Made by a program: the position numbers and the translations under genes
Source of the DNA: an uncultured bacterium
Lineage (GTDB): Bacteria > Bacillota > Negativicutes > Acidaminococcales > Acidaminococcaceae
DNA: 31,292 nucleotides
Reading direction: 5' to 3'
Assembly (NCBI GenBank): GCA_905215645.1
Contig: CAJMQS010000025.1
Span: forward strand, 1 to 31,292
In this document: positions 1 through 7,991 of the stretch, one piece after another
How positions within the stretch are numbered: position 1 is the stretch's first letter
Layout: every line of letters begins with the position of its first letter
The notes under the pieces: model-generated
What the model saw: only the letters and a program-made list of their open reading frames with translations
The model's database searches: none
What the model was told of the DNA's origin: nothing

Positions 1-158
1 ACCTGCCTGAAGGCACTGAAATGGTTATGCCTGGGGACAACGTGGTGATGGATGTTGAACTGATCACCCCGATCGCCATTGAACAAGGTCTGCGTTTCGC
101 TATCCGCGAAGGCGGCCATACCGTTGGCGCCGGTGTCGTTACCGAAATCGAAGGCTAA
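1..158 (+). CDS. tuf: Elongation factor Tu, C-terminal fragment (5' end outside window)
   Basis: The first full codon starts at base 3 and the frame stays open to TAA at 156-158, giving 51 residues that begin LPEGTEMVMPGDN and end GAGVVTEIEG. This is the end of EF-Tu domain III; the MPGDN and GGHTVGAGVV segments are hallmarks of the family. EF-Tu carries aminoacyl-tRNA to the ribosome as a GTP complex. The fragment is followed by a strong hairpin and then by rpsJ. A tuf gene directly upstream of the S10 operon is the usual str-S10 arrangement in Firmicutes. Most of the gene lies outside the window, so copy number and start cannot be judged. Confidence 0.97.
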   Translation, partial: LPEGTEMVMPGDNVVMDVELITPIAIEQGLRFAIREGGHTVGAGVVTEIEG

Positions 159-186
159 TCCTTTCGATTCAATCTAATGAAAGCCC

Positions 187-222
187 ATATGAGGGGCTTG
201 GCCAAAGCCCCTCATATTCTTA
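187..222 (+). terminator. Hairpin after tuf, probable intrinsic terminator
   Basis: A 13-bp perfect stem (187-199 pairing with 205-217) has a GC-rich core GAGGGGCTT/AAGCCCCTC and is followed by a short T-rich stretch (TTCTTAT). It begins 28 bases after the tuf stop. The weak T tract suggests partial termination, so some readthrough into the S10 operon is possible. Confidence 0.75.
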
Positions 223-230
223 TGCTTTAC

Positions 231-292
231 AGGGCCCGCGATGAGGCAGAAGATGGCTTCTGGCCCGCTGGCAAAGAAGGGAACTTCTGCTG
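231..292 (+). promoter_or_regulatory. Structured leader upstream of rpsJ with alternative hairpins
   Basis: The tuf-rpsJ gap after the terminator holds two small hairpins. The first is CAGAAG-ATGG-CTTCTG (247-262). The second is AGAAG-GGAA-CTTCT (275-288), which has a GNRA-type loop. The two halves are repeats of each other, so GCAGAAG at 246-252 can instead pair with CTTCTGC at 284-290, excluding both small hairpins. GGGCC (232-236) can also extend the first hairpin by pairing with GGCCC (262-266). I see no convincing -35/-10 pair here, so the rpsJ promoter may be weak or lie upstream. An autoregulatory r-protein leader is plausible but is inference. Confidence 0.45.
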
Positions 293-335
293 AGTATGTC
301 CGTTCTTGGAAACGTGGCGAATGGAGGAAAAACTA

Positions 336-647
336 ATGGCAAAGACTCAAAAAATCCGTATACGCCTGAAAGCGTATGACTACAAAGCACTGGATCAGAG
401 TGCTTCCAAAATCGTAGAAACGGCGAAACGCACCGGTGCTCAGGTTTCCGGCCCGATTCCCCTGCCTACGGAAAAAAACATCTATACGATTCTGCGTTCC
501 CCTCATGTGAACAAAGACTCTCGTGAACAGTTCGAAATGCGGACCCACAAGAGACTGGTTGACATCCTGGAACCTACAGCTAAGACGATCGATGCACTGA
601 CTCGCTTGGATCTTCCTGCTGGTGTAGATATCGAGATCAAAGCGTAA
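336..647 (+). CDS. rpsJ: 30S ribosomal protein S10
   Basis: This 103-residue protein begins MAKTQKIRIRLKAYD and contains the conserved long loop with the GPIPLPTEK and RTHKRLVDI segments typical of S10. S10 sits in the 30S head and also acts as NusE in antitermination. The frame is open further upstream to 306, but ATG 336 is preceded by GGAGG at 323-327 and gives the normal family length, so the longer start is rejected. It is the first gene of the S10-spc-alpha cluster and lies 9 bases from the next GGAGG-containing junction. Assignment is secure. Confidence 0.98.
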   Translation: MAKTQKIRIRLKAYDYKALDQSASKIVETAKRTGAQVSGPIPLPTEKNIYTILRSPHVNKDSREQFEMRTHKRLVDILEPTAKTIDALTRLDLPAGVDIEIKA

Positions 648-659
648 GGAGGTGCGATG

Positions 660-1319
660 ATGGCTAAAGGAATCTTAGGCAAGAAATTAGGTATGACCCA
701 AATTTTTGAAGCTGACGGTACTTTGGTTCCCGTAACGGTTGTAGAAGCGGGTCCCTGCGTCGTGCTGCAAAATAAGACCGAGGAAAAAGACGGTTACAAT
801 GCTGTCCAGCTCGGTTTTGGCGATATCAAAGAAAAACAAGTCAACAAACCCATGAAGGGCTTCTTCGACAAAGCTGGTGTGGCTCCTGTGAAGGTTGTCC
901 GCGAAGTCCGTCTGGATACTCCTTCTGAATATAAAGTCGGCGACAAGATTGCGGCTGACATTTTCGCAGCCGGTGATCTGGTTGACGCTGTCGGCGTTTC
1001 CCGTGGCAAAGGGTTCGCTGGTACGATCAAACGCCACAACTTCGCACGTGGTCCTATGAAACACGGCTCCAAATCCCATCGTGAACCTGGTTCTAACGGC
1101 CCGATGCATTCCGGTCCTGGCGGCCGTGTGATCAAAGGCAAGAAACTGCCTGGCCGTATGGGTGGAATCAGTGCGACGGTGCAGCGTTTAACGATCGCAA
1201 AAGTGGATAAGGACCGCAACCTGATCATGGTGAAAGGTTCTGTACCTGGTGCCGCTGGTACCTTCCTGCTGCTGAGAGACACGGTTCGTCCGAATGTCGT
1301 GAAAGCAGTTCAAAAATAA
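660..1319 (+). CDS. rplC: 50S ribosomal protein L3
   Basis: This 219-residue L3 begins MAKGILGKKLGMTQIF and carries the central conserved segment VSRGKGFAGTIKRHNF followed by the Gly/His-rich loop reaching toward the peptidyl transferase centre. Two ATGs are adjacent (657 and 660). The second is chosen because it lies 7 bases after GGAGG (648-652), while the first is only 4 bases away and would add an extra Met. L3 is one of the primary 23S rRNA binders that start 50S assembly. It is tightly spaced between rpsJ and rplD. Confidence 0.97.
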   Translation: MAKGILGKKLGMTQIFEADGTLVPVTVVEAGPCVVLQNKTEEKDGYNAVQLGFGDIKEKQVNKPMKGFFDKAGVAPVKVVREVRLDTPSEYKVGDKIAADIFAAGDLVDAVGVSRGKGFAGTIKRHNFARGPMKHGSKSHREPGSNGPMHSGPGGRVIKGKKLPGRMGGISATVQRLTIAKVDKDRNLIMVKGSVPGAAGTFLLLRDTVRPNVVKAVQK

Positions 1320-1344
1320 GGTTTAACGAAAGGAGGGCGTTTCA

Positions 1345-1974
1345 ATGCCGAAAGTAGCAGTTTACGATATGACCGGTAAACAGACCGGTGAAGAAATAGA
1401 ATTGATGGATTACGTCTTTGGCGTAGAATTCAACGAAGCCGTTGTCCATCAGGCTGTTGTGATGCAGCAAGCCAATGAACGTCAGGGCACCCATGCAACC
1501 AAGACCCGCGGTATGGTTCGGGGCGGTGGCAGAAAACCCTGGAAACAAAAAGGTACTGGCCGGGCTCGTGCCGGTTCCGTCCGTTCTCCTCTGTGGGTAG
1601 GCGGTGGTACCGTCTTCGGTCCTGCTCCCCGGAGCCATGCAAAAGATATGCCTCGGAAAGCCCGTCGGCTGGCCATCCGCTGCGCTCTGAGCGCAAAAGT
1701 AGCTGAAGGGGCACTGGTCGTGGTGGATAACCTGACCTTTGCTGAACCCAAGACCAAGGATGCAGTTGCTCTGCTGAATGGTTTTGAAGCTGCTGGCAAA
1801 AAAGCCCTGATCATCACTGATGGGGAAAACGAAAACGTAGAAAAATCTTCCCGCAACATCGAAAAGGTAAAGGCCCTGTCCAATGACTGCCTGAACGTTT
1901 ACGATATCCTGAATGCGGAAAAAGTACTGCTGGCAAAAGATGCCGTAGCAAGAATTGAGGAGGTGCTCGCATAA
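1345..1974 (+). CDS. rplD: 50S ribosomal protein L4
   Basis: This 209-residue protein shows the extended L4 loop TRGMVRGGGRKPWKQKGTGR, which lines the nascent peptide exit tunnel, followed by the globular domain with VVVDNL. A strong AAAGGAGG lies just upstream. In gamma-proteobacteria L4 is also the autogenous repressor of the S10 operon; whether that holds here is unknown, but the rpsJ leader is structured. Its TAA overlaps the ATG of rplW by one base, so the two are probably translationally coupled. Confidence 0.97.
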   Translation: MPKVAVYDMTGKQTGEEIELMDYVFGVEFNEAVVHQAVVMQQANERQGTHATKTRGMVRGGGRKPWKQKGTGRARAGSVRSPLWVGGGTVFGPAPRSHAKDMPRKARRLAIRCALSAKVAEGALVVVDNLTFAEPKTKDAVALLNGFEAAGKKALIITDGENENVEKSSRNIEKVKALSNDCLNVYDILNAEKVLLAKDAVARIEEVLA

Positions 1975-2264
1975 TGGCTGCCAATCCTCGCGACATTATC
2001 ATCAGACCCATTGTGACCGAAAAGACTTCTGACATGATGAAGGACAACAAATACACTTTCCAGGTAGCAATGGGCGCAAACAAGACTGAAATCCGCCAAG
2101 CCATTGAAGCCATCTTCAATGTAAAGGTAGTGAATGTCAACACCATCCGCGTCCTGGGCAAAACCAAGCGCATGGGTAAATATGAAGGCAAGCGTTCCGA
2201 TTACAAGAAAGCAATTGTAAAACTGGCTGAAGGTAATACAATTCCGCTCTTCGAAGGAATGTAA
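1974..2264 (+). CDS. rplW: 50S ribosomal protein L23
   Basis: This 96-residue protein starts MAANPRDIIIRPIVTEKT, the typical L23 N-terminus, and continues with the YTFQVA and NKTEIRQAIEAIFNVKV core. L23 lies at the tunnel exit and is the docking site for trigger factor and SRP. The start codon overlaps the rplD stop (TAATG). The ribosome binding site GAGGTG lies inside the end of rplD. Confidence 0.97.
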   Translation: MAANPRDIIIRPIVTEKTSDMMKDNKYTFQVAMGANKTEIRQAIEAIFNVKVVNVNTIRVLGKTKRMGKYEGKRSDYKKAIVKLAEGNTIPLFEGM

Positions 2265-2285
2265 TTCGTCTAAGGAGGTCAAACA

Positions 2286-3116
2286 ATGGCTATTAAAAGC
2301 TTTAATCCGTATTCTCCTTCCAGACGCAGCATGACTGTGTCCACCTTTGAAGAGATCACTACGGACAAGCCCCATCGCCCTTTAGTTGTTAAACTGAACC
2401 AGCATGCCGGCCGCAACAACACCGGTAAAATGACGGTTCGTCATCAGGGCGGCGGTCACAAGAGACAGTATCGTATCATCGATTTCAAACGGAATAAAGA
2501 CAATATCCCTGCAAAAGTTGCGACCATCGAATATGATCCCAACCGCAGCGCTAACATTGCTCTGCTGAACTATGCTGACGGGGAAAAGCGCTACATCCTG
2601 GCTCCTCAGGGCCTGAAGGTGGGCGATGTTGTTGTCAGCGGTCCCGAAGCCGATATCAAAGTGGGCAATGCACTGCCCCTGCTGAACATCCCTCTGGGTA
2701 CCATGGTCCACAATGTGGAACTGAAGATCGGCAAAGGCGGCCAGATGGGCCGGAGCGCCGGCGCAGCCATCCAGCTGATGGCCAAAGAAGGCAGCTATGC
2801 CCTGCTGCGTATGCCTTCCGGCGAACTGCGTCAGGTACACATCAACTGCCGCGCTACCATCGGCCAGATCGGGAACCTGGATCATGAAAACCTGACCTTG
2901 GGTAAAGCCGGCCGGTCCCGTTGGCTGGGTGTCCGCCCTGCTAACCGCGGTGTGGCTATGAACCCGAACGACCATCCTCATGGCGGCGGTGAAGGTCACT
3001 CCCCTGTCGGTCGTAAGCGTCCTGTTACTCCTTGGGGCAAGAGTGCTTTCGGTACTCGGACCCGGAAGAACAAGAAAGCTTCTTCCAAACTGATCCTGAA
3101 ACGCAGAACGAAATAA
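2286..3116 (+). CDS. rplB: 50S ribosomal protein L2
   Basis: At 276 residues this is full-length L2. It has the N-terminal KSFNPYSPSRR segment, the RNA-binding OB and SH3-like domains, and the C-terminal motif GVAMNPNDHPHGGGEGH, with the His near the peptidyl transferase centre. The basic tail RTRKNKKASSKLILKRR is also present. L2 is a primary 23S binder required for subunit joining. AAGGAGG lies at 2272-2278, 7 bases before the ATG. Confidence 0.98.
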   Translation: MAIKSFNPYSPSRRSMTVSTFEEITTDKPHRPLVVKLNQHAGRNNTGKMTVRHQGGGHKRQYRIIDFKRNKDNIPAKVATIEYDPNRSANIALLNYADGEKRYILAPQGLKVGDVVVSGPEADIKVGNALPLLNIPLGTMVHNVELKIGKGGQMGRSAGAAIQLMAKEGSYALLRMPSGELRQVHINCRATIGQIGNLDHENLTLGKAGRSRWLGVRPANRGVAMNPNDHPHGGGEGHSPVGRKRPVTPWGKSAFGTRTRKNKKASSKLILKRRTK

Positions 3117-3144
3117 TAGAGTTTGTTGAAAGGAGGCATACAGA

Positions 3145-3423
3145 GTGTCCAGATCCGTTAAAAAAGGACCTTATGTCCAAGCAAGTCTGCTGAAGAAAAT
3201 CGAAGCGCTGAACGCTGCTCAGGAAAAGAAAGTTGTAAAAACCTGGTCCCGCAGCTCCACGATTCTCCCTGAATTCTTAGGTCACACGATCGCCGTCCAT
3301 GATGGCCGGAAACATGTGCCTGTGTATATCACCGAAGATATGGTCGGCCATAAATTAGGCGAATTCGCTCCTACCCGTCTGTTCAAGGGTCATGGCGATA
3401 AAGCCGCTGCCGTAACGAAATAA
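3145..3423 (+). CDS. rpsS: 30S ribosomal protein S19
   Basis: This 92-residue protein with a GTG start is supported by GAAAGGAGG upstream. It begins MSRSVKKGPYVQASLLKKIE, and the core TWSRSSTILPEFLGHTIAVH and GHKLGEFAPTR are diagnostic of S19. S19 pairs with S13 in the 30S head and contacts the A-site tRNA. The C-terminus is short and basic as expected. Confidence 0.97.
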   Translation: MSRSVKKGPYVQASLLKKIEALNAAQEKKVVKTWSRSSTILPEFLGHTIAVHDGRKHVPVYITEDMVGHKLGEFAPTRLFKGHGDKAAAVTK

Positions 3424-3446
3424 TCAGGGGAAGGAGGATAAAATAG

Positions 3447-3782
3447 ATGCAAGAAGCTAAAGCTGTTGCCAAATACATCCGTATCGCACCTCGCAAACTG
3501 CGCATCGTGATCAACCTGATCCGTGGCAAGTCTGTGAACGAAGCCTTTGCAATCCTCAAGTTTACCCCGAAAGTTGGTTCTGAGGTTATTGAAAAAGTTC
3601 TTCGCTCCGCTGTTGCGAACGCTGAACATAATTTTGACATGAATGTTGACAAACTGGTCGTTTCCAACGCTTTCGTTGACCAGGGTCCTACCATGAAGAG
3701 AATCCATCCGCGGTCCCGTGGACAGGCCTTCAAGATCCTGAAACGTTCCAGCCATGTCACCGTGGCCGTTTCCGAAAAATAA
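3447..3782 (+). CDS. rplV: 50S ribosomal protein L22
   Basis: This 111-residue protein starts MQEAKAVAKYIRIAPRKLR and contains the beta-hairpin region around DQGPTMKRIHPRSRGQAF that lines the exit tunnel and influences macrolide sensitivity. Its length is normal for the family. It is preceded by GGAAGGAGG and followed after 28 bases by rpsC. Confidence 0.97.
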   Translation: MQEAKAVAKYIRIAPRKLRIVINLIRGKSVNEAFAILKFTPKVGSEVIEKVLRSAVANAEHNFDMNVDKLVVSNAFVDQGPTMKRIHPRSRGQAFKILKRSSHVTVAVSEK

Positions 3783-3810
3783 ACATCCTGACAGAAGGAG
3801 GGAATGAATA

Positions 3811-4488
3811 GTGGGTCAAAAAGTTAATCCACATGGTTTCAGAGTGGGCGTAATCGACGATTGGGATTCCAAATGGTTCGCCGACAAGGACTATCAAAAG
3901 AATCTGTTGGAAGATATCAAGATTCGTAATTTCATTAAAGATAAACAATTCCAGGCTGGTATCTCTCGGGTTACCATCGAAAGAACGGAACAGAAGATGC
4001 GCATCAGCATCTACACTGCTAAACCTGGTATCGTCATCGGCCGTCAGGGCAGCAATATCGAACTGCTGAAAAAAGACCTGGCCAAAATGACTGACAGCAA
4101 ACTGGATATCAACATCATCGAGGTTAAACAGCCGGACATGGATGCCACCCTGGTTGCTGAAAACGTTGCTTCTCAGCTGGAACGCCGGATTGCTTTCCGC
4201 CGTGCCATGAAACAGTGCGTGGGCCGTACCATGCGTCTGGGTGCCAAAGGGATCAAGATCCAGTGCGCCGGCCGTCTGGGCGGAGCTGAAATCGCCCGTA
4301 CCGAAAGCTATCGTGATGGCAGCATTCCTCTGCACACCCTGCGTGCAAACATCGACTATGGGACTGCTGAAGCCCATACCACTTATGGCCGCATCGGCGT
4401 AAAGGTATGGATCTACAAAGGCGAAGTCCTGCCGACCAAAGCCGTGAAGAAGGAAGCTCCTGAAGCGCAAGAAGGAGGGGCGAAATAA
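3811..4488 (+). CDS. rpsC: 30S ribosomal protein S3
   Basis: This 225-residue protein with a GTG start begins MGQKVNPHGFRVGVI, the canonical S3 N-terminus. A type II KH domain contains GIVIGRQGSNIELLKKDL (roughly residues 70-90), and the C-terminal domain has GRLGGAEIARTE. S3 is part of the mRNA entry channel. The acidic/basic tail (KEAPEAQEGGAK) is a lineage-specific extension. The TAA overlaps the rplP ATG by one base. Confidence 0.98.
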   Translation: MGQKVNPHGFRVGVIDDWDSKWFADKDYQKNLLEDIKIRNFIKDKQFQAGISRVTIERTEQKMRISIYTAKPGIVIGRQGSNIELLKKDLAKMTDSKLDINIIEVKQPDMDATLVAENVASQLERRIAFRRAMKQCVGRTMRLGAKGIKIQCAGRLGGAEIARTESYRDGSIPLHTLRANIDYGTAEAHTTYGRIGVKVWIYKGEVLPTKAVKKEAPEAQEGGAK

Positions 4489-4946
4489 TGTTATTACCGA
4501 AGAGAGTTCAGCATCGTAAACAACATAGAGGCCGCATGAAAGGCCGTGCAATGCGTGGCAATAGAGTGGCTCATGGCGAATTTGGCCTGGTAGCATTGGA
4601 ACCGTCTTGGATCACCAACCGTCAGATCGAAGCTGCTCGTATTGCTATGACCCGTTACATCAAACGTGGCGGCCAAGTTTGGATTCAAATTTTCCCTGAC
4701 AAGCCCGTAACTGCGAAAGCTGCTGGCAGCCGTATGGGTAGTGGTAAAGGTTCTCCTGAGTATTGGGTAGCTGTTGTGAAACCCGGTCGCGTCCTGTTCG
4801 AAATGGCTGGCGTAACCGAAGACATCGCTAAGGAAGCTATGCGTCTGGCTGGCAACAAACTGCCGATCAAGACCCGCTTCGTTACGAAAGCTCAGTTAGA
4901 TGCCGAAGTCACCGCGCGTGAAAATGGAGTAGGTGGTGAAGCTTAA
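4488..4946 (+). CDS. rplP: 50S ribosomal protein L16
   Basis: This protein begins MLLPKRVQHRKQHRGRMKG and carries the L16 signature region GSRMGSGKGSPEYWVAVVKPG. L16 binds near the A site and organises the tRNA acceptor arm. At 152 residues it is slightly longer than the usual 137-145; the extra residues are a C-terminal tail (TARENGVGGEA). It overlaps rpsC and rpmC by one base each, so the three are probably coupled. Confidence 0.97.
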   Translation: MLLPKRVQHRKQHRGRMKGRAMRGNRVAHGEFGLVALEPSWITNRQIEAARIAMTRYIKRGGQVWIQIFPDKPVTAKAAGSRMGSGKGSPEYWVAVVKPGRVLFEMAGVTEDIAKEAMRLAGNKLPIKTRFVTKAQLDAEVTARENGVGGEA

Positions 4947-5140
4947 TGAAAACTAACGAAATCAGAGAAATGTCTGTTGAAGAGCTGGAAACCAAGCTGG
5001 CAGGCTTAAAAGACGAACTTTTTAATTTGCGTTTTCAAATGGCAACCGGACAATTGGAAAATCCGATGAAGATCAGAGAAGTCAAGAAGTCCATTGCCCA
5101 GATCAAGACGATCCAACGGGAACGCGAAATGAACGCTTAA
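4946..5140 (+). CDS. rpmC: 50S ribosomal protein L29
   Basis: This small two-helix protein of 64 residues contains the L29 motif ELFNLRFQMATGQLENP followed by KSIAQIKTIQRERE. L29 lies beside L23 at the tunnel exit. The start overlaps the rplP stop (TAATG), and its ribosome binding site (AGGTGG) lies inside rplP. Confidence 0.96.
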   Translation: MKTNEIREMSVEELETKLAGLKDELFNLRFQMATGQLENPMKIREVKKSIAQIKTIQREREMNA

Positions 5141-5177
5141 TCCGGGAATAGACCCTAAGCGAAGGAGGAAACATTCC

Positions 5178-5438
5178 GTGGCTGAAGAGAGAAACTTACG
5201 TGTTACGCGTACTGGTAAAGTCGTAAGCGACAAGATGCAGAAGACTGTCGTGGTCGCTATTGAACGTCTGGTTCAACACCCTCTTTACAAAAAAGGCGTA
5301 ATGCATACCATTAAACTGAAGGCTCATGACGAAAACAACGACGCTCACGTTGGCGATATCGTGAAGATCGCACAGACCCGGCCCCTGTCCAAAGACAAAT
5401 GCTGGCGCGTAGTTGAAATCGTAGAACGGGCAAAATAA
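5178..5438 (+). CDS. rpsQ: 30S ribosomal protein S17
   Basis: This 86-residue protein with a GTG start is preceded by GAAGGAGGAAA. The OB-fold sequence LRVTRTGKVVSDKMQKTVVV and the later HDENNDAHVGDIVKIAQTRPLSKDKCWRVVEIVE identify S17, a primary 16S binder. Length and order between rpmC and rplN are standard. Confidence 0.97.
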   Translation: MAEERNLRVTRTGKVVSDKMQKTVVVAIERLVQHPLYKKGVMHTIKLKAHDENNDAHVGDIVKIAQTRPLSKDKCWRVVEIVERAK

Positions 5439-5477
5439 GATAGACTGCTGAGCATAGCTTGGCAAGGGAGGTAAACC

Positions 5478-5846
5478 ATGATTCAACAGCAGACTGTGCT
5501 GAATGTTGGGGACAATACCGGCGCCAAAAAGATTATGTGCATCCGTGTACTGGGCGGTTCCTATCGGAGATACGCCAACATCGGTGACATCATCGTAGCT
5601 TCTGTTAAGGATGCTACACCCGGTGGCGTTGTCCAAAAAGGTGATGTAGTGAAGGCCGTTGTGGTGCGTTCCGTAAAGGGCACCCGCCGTCCGGATGGCT
5701 CTTACATCCGTTTCGACGAAAACGCTGCGGTCCTGATCAAAGACGATAAGACCCCTCAGGGCACTCGTATTTTCGGACCAGTTGCTCGGGAACTGCGTGA
5801 TAAAGACTTCATGAAGATCATTTCCCTGGCACCGGAAGTGCTCTAA
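5478..5846 (+). CDS. rplN: 50S ribosomal protein L14
   Basis: This 122-residue protein begins MIQQQTVLNVGDNTGAKKIMCI and contains GDIIVASVKDATPGGVVQKGDVVKAVVVR, the L14 signature. It ends RELRDKDFMKIISLAPEVL, as almost all bacterial L14 proteins do. L14 forms intersubunit bridge B8 and is the binding site for RsfS. GGGAGGT precedes the start. Confidence 0.98.
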   Translation: MIQQQTVLNVGDNTGAKKIMCIRVLGGSYRRYANIGDIIVASVKDATPGGVVQKGDVVKAVVVRSVKGTRRPDGSYIRFDENAAVLIKDDKTPQGTRIFGPVARELRDKDFMKIISLAPEVL

Positions 5847-5867
5847 GAACAAGGAGGTGTTGCAGAA

Positions 5868-6197
5868 ATGGCAGAAGCCGTGAAATTACACGTTAAAAAA
5901 GGCGATACCGTCGTGGTATTGGCTGGTAAAGATAAAGGCAAGGAAGGCAAAGTGATCGCTGCTTTCCCGAAGAAATCCAAGGTGACTGTGGAAGGCGTGA
6001 ACCAGGTGAAACGTCATACGAAACCTTCCCAGAGCAACCCTCAGGGTGGGATCATTACCAAGGAAGCTCCCATCAGCTCCTCCAACGTAATGCTGGTATG
6101 CCCGTCCTGCAAGAAACCGACCCGTATCAAAAAAGTGGCTGCTGGCAATGGTTTTGTCAGAGCCTGCAAAAAATGCGGGGAAGTCATCGATAAATAA
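5868..6197 (+). CDS. rplX: 50S ribosomal protein L24 with zinc-ribbon cysteines
   Basis: This 109-residue protein has an N-terminal KOW motif (KGDTVVVLAGKDKGKEGKV), followed by the GVNQVKRHTKPSQSNPQGGI segment (split here as GVNQVKRHTKP and QSNPQGGI). The C-terminal half has CPSC and CKKC pairs. This arrangement suggests a zinc ribbon, found in many Firmicute L24 proteins and absent in the E. coli type. L24 initiates 50S assembly. Zinc binding is inferred from the cysteines only. Confidence 0.97.
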   Translation: MAEAVKLHVKKGDTVVVLAGKDKGKEGKVIAAFPKKSKVTVEGVNQVKRHTKPSQSNPQGGIITKEAPISSSNVMLVCPSCKKPTRIKKVAAGNGFVRACKKCGEVIDK

Positions 6198-6220
6198 TCT
6201 TCGGGAAAGGAGGAAAACAG

Positions 6221-6763
6221 ATGGCAACGAGACTGCAAGACAAATACAATTCCGAAGCTGTGAAAGGCTTAATGGAAAAATTCAATTACAAGAATGTCAA
6301 CGAAATTCCGAAACTGGAAAAAGTTGTTTTGAATATTGGCTGCGGTGAAGCGGTGACCAACAGCAAGGCGATTGAATCTGCTGTGGCTGACATGACCATG
6401 ATCGCCGGTCAGAAACCCATCATCACCAAGGCAAAGAAATCCATCGCTGCATTCAAACTCCGTGAAGGGATGCCTATCGGCGTAAAAGTCACCCTGCGTG
6501 GCAGCCGGATGTACGAATTCCTGGATAAATTCATGAATATTGCCCTGCCCCGGGTCCGTGACTTCAGAGGGGTCAATCCGAAATCTTTCGATGGGCGTGG
6601 CAACTATTCCATCGGCTTGAAAGAACAGCTGATTTTCCCTGAAATCGACTATGATAAAGTCGATAAAGTCCGCGGCATGGATGTAATCATCGTTACGACT
6701 GCTAAAACCGACGAAGAAGGCAGAGAACTGCTGAAGCTTCTGGGTATGCCGTTTGGGGCATAA
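6221..6763 (+). CDS. rplE: 50S ribosomal protein L5
   Basis: This 180-residue protein is preceded by GGAAAGGAGG. It contains NEIPKLEKVVLNIGCGEAV, GQKPIITKAKKSIAAFKLREG and FRGVNPKSFDGRGNYSIGLKE as separate conserved blocks of L5, and ends in the typical TDEEGRELLKLLGMPF. L5 binds 5S rRNA and contacts the 30S head through bridge B1b. It is followed after 12 bases by the S14 gene. Confidence 0.98.
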   Translation: MATRLQDKYNSEAVKGLMEKFNYKNVNEIPKLEKVVLNIGCGEAVTNSKAIESAVADMTMIAGQKPIITKAKKSIAAFKLREGMPIGVKVTLRGSRMYEFLDKFMNIALPRVRDFRGVNPKSFDGRGNYSIGLKEQLIFPEIDYDKVDKVRGMDVIIVTTAKTDEEGRELLKLLGMPFGA

Positions 6764-6775
6764 GGAGGGAAAACC

Positions 6776-6961
6776 GTGGCAAAGACCGCATTGATTGAAA
6801 AATGGAAAGCGGAACCGAAGTTCAAGGTCCGTAAATATAATCGCTGCAAAATCTGTGGCAGACCGCATGCTTACATGCGCAAATTCGGCATTTGCCGTAT
6901 CTGCTTCCGGAAATATGCTTACGAAGGCGCTATCCCTGGCGTAACGAAAGCAAGCTGGTAA
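6776..6961 (+). CDS. rpsZ: 30S ribosomal protein S14, zinc-binding type
   Basis: This short S14 of 61 residues with a GTG start has cysteine pairs CKIC and CRIC around RPHAYMRKFGI, the zinc-binding (type Z) form. It ends GAIPGVTKASW, the standard C-terminus. This form is typical of Firmicutes; the longer zinc-free paralogue is often zinc-repressed and encoded elsewhere. The ribosome binding site AAGGAGGG overlaps the rplE stop. Confidence 0.97.
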   Translation: MAKTALIEKWKAEPKFKVRKYNRCKICGRPHAYMRKFGICRICFRKYAYEGAIPGVTKASW

Positions 6962-6990
6962 GAGCGGAAAAGGAAGGAGGGCTTTTATAA

Positions 6991-7389
6991 ATGACCATGA
7001 CTGATCCGATCGCCGATATGCTTACGAGAATCCGTAATGCCAATTCGGTTCATCACGATAAAGTTGAAATCCCCTGCTCCAAAATCAAGACTGCCATTGC
7101 AGAGATTTTGAAGGATGAAGGATTCATTAAAGATTTCGAAGTCGTAGCCGGTGAACACCAGAATGTGATCCGTGTACAGCTGAAATACGGTCCCAACAAG
7201 GAAAAAGTTATTTCTGGCATTAAACGTATCTCCAAACCCGGTTTGAGAGTCTACACCCAAAAAGACCAGCTGCCTCGCGTACTGGGCGGCCTGGGCATCG
7301 CTGTAATCTCCACCTCCAAGGGCATGATGACTGACAAAGCTGCCCGTAAGGCTGGATTGGGCGGCGAAGTAGTGGCTTACGTTTGGTAA
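6991..7389 (+). CDS. rpsH: 30S ribosomal protein S8
   Basis: This 132-residue protein begins MTMTDPIADMLTRIRNA and ends with GLGIAVISTSKGMMTDKAARK (shown in part) and GGEVVAYVW, the S8 signature and C-terminus. The first of two in-frame ATGs (6991) is chosen for its 9-base distance from GGAGGG and because the family starts MTMTDP. S8 is a primary 16S binder; in E. coli it represses the spc operon. No matching leader was sought experimentally here. Confidence 0.98.
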   Translation: MTMTDPIADMLTRIRNANSVHHDKVEIPCSKIKTAIAEILKDEGFIKDFEVVAGEHQNVIRVQLKYGPNKEKVISGIKRISKPGLRVYTQKDQLPRVLGGLGIAVISTSKGMMTDKAARKAGLGGEVVAYVW

Positions 7390-7417
7390 GAATTCCCTAG
7401 ACCGGAGGTGCTTATAA

Positions 7418-7966
7418 GTGTCAAGAATTGGAAAAGCTCCGATTACCGTCCCTGACAAAGTAACGGTAACGGTGGAAGATAACCTGGTCTCCGTTAAGGG
7501 ACCGAAAGGCGAACTGAGCCGTCAAATCAGCAAAGAACTGACCGTGGCCATGAACGACGGTGTGATTACTGTGACTCGTCCTTCCGACGACAAGGTACAT
7601 CGCAGCCTCCACGGTTTATCCCGTACCCTGATCAACAACATGATCATCGGTGTTACGGAAGGGTATTCCAAGCATCTGGAAATCCAGGGCGTTGGATACC
7701 GTGTGGCTAAGAAGGGCAAGGCCCTGAGCTTCACCCTGGGCTTCTCCCATCCCTGTGTGATGGATCCTCCCGAAGGCATTTCCTTCGACTGCCCGAACTC
7801 CACGGAAATCATCGTTTCCGGGATCGACAAGGAAAAAGTTGGTGCCGTTGCTGCAGAAATCCGCAGCCTGCGGGCTCCTGAACCCTACAAAGGCAAAGGG
7901 ATCCGTTATGTAGGCGAACACATCATCCGCAAGGTTGGTAAAGCCGGCGCCAAAGGCAAGAAATAA
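7418..7966 (+). CDS. rplF: 50S ribosomal protein L6
   Basis: This 182-residue protein with a GTG start begins MSRIGKAPITVPDKVTV and contains two L6 repeats. The second ends with RAPEPYKGKGIRYVGEHIIRK, which lies in the conserved sarcin-ricin loop contact region. CGGAGGT precedes the start. Standard length and order. Confidence 0.97.
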   Translation: MSRIGKAPITVPDKVTVTVEDNLVSVKGPKGELSRQISKELTVAMNDGVITVTRPSDDKVHRSLHGLSRTLINNMIIGVTEGYSKHLEIQGVGYRVAKKGKALSFTLGFSHPCVMDPPEGISFDCPNSTEIIVSGIDKEKVGAVAAEIRSLRAPEPYKGKGIRYVGEHIIRKVGKAGAKGKK

Positions 7967-7991
7967 TTTCTAATAGGAAGGAGTGAATCTC

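Noticed and set aside
657..662. ATG 657 as rplC start, and likewise ATG 8883 for rpmD
   Set aside because: Both lie only 4 bases from the ribosome binding site and add a second Met; the following ATG has proper spacing and the family N-terminus.
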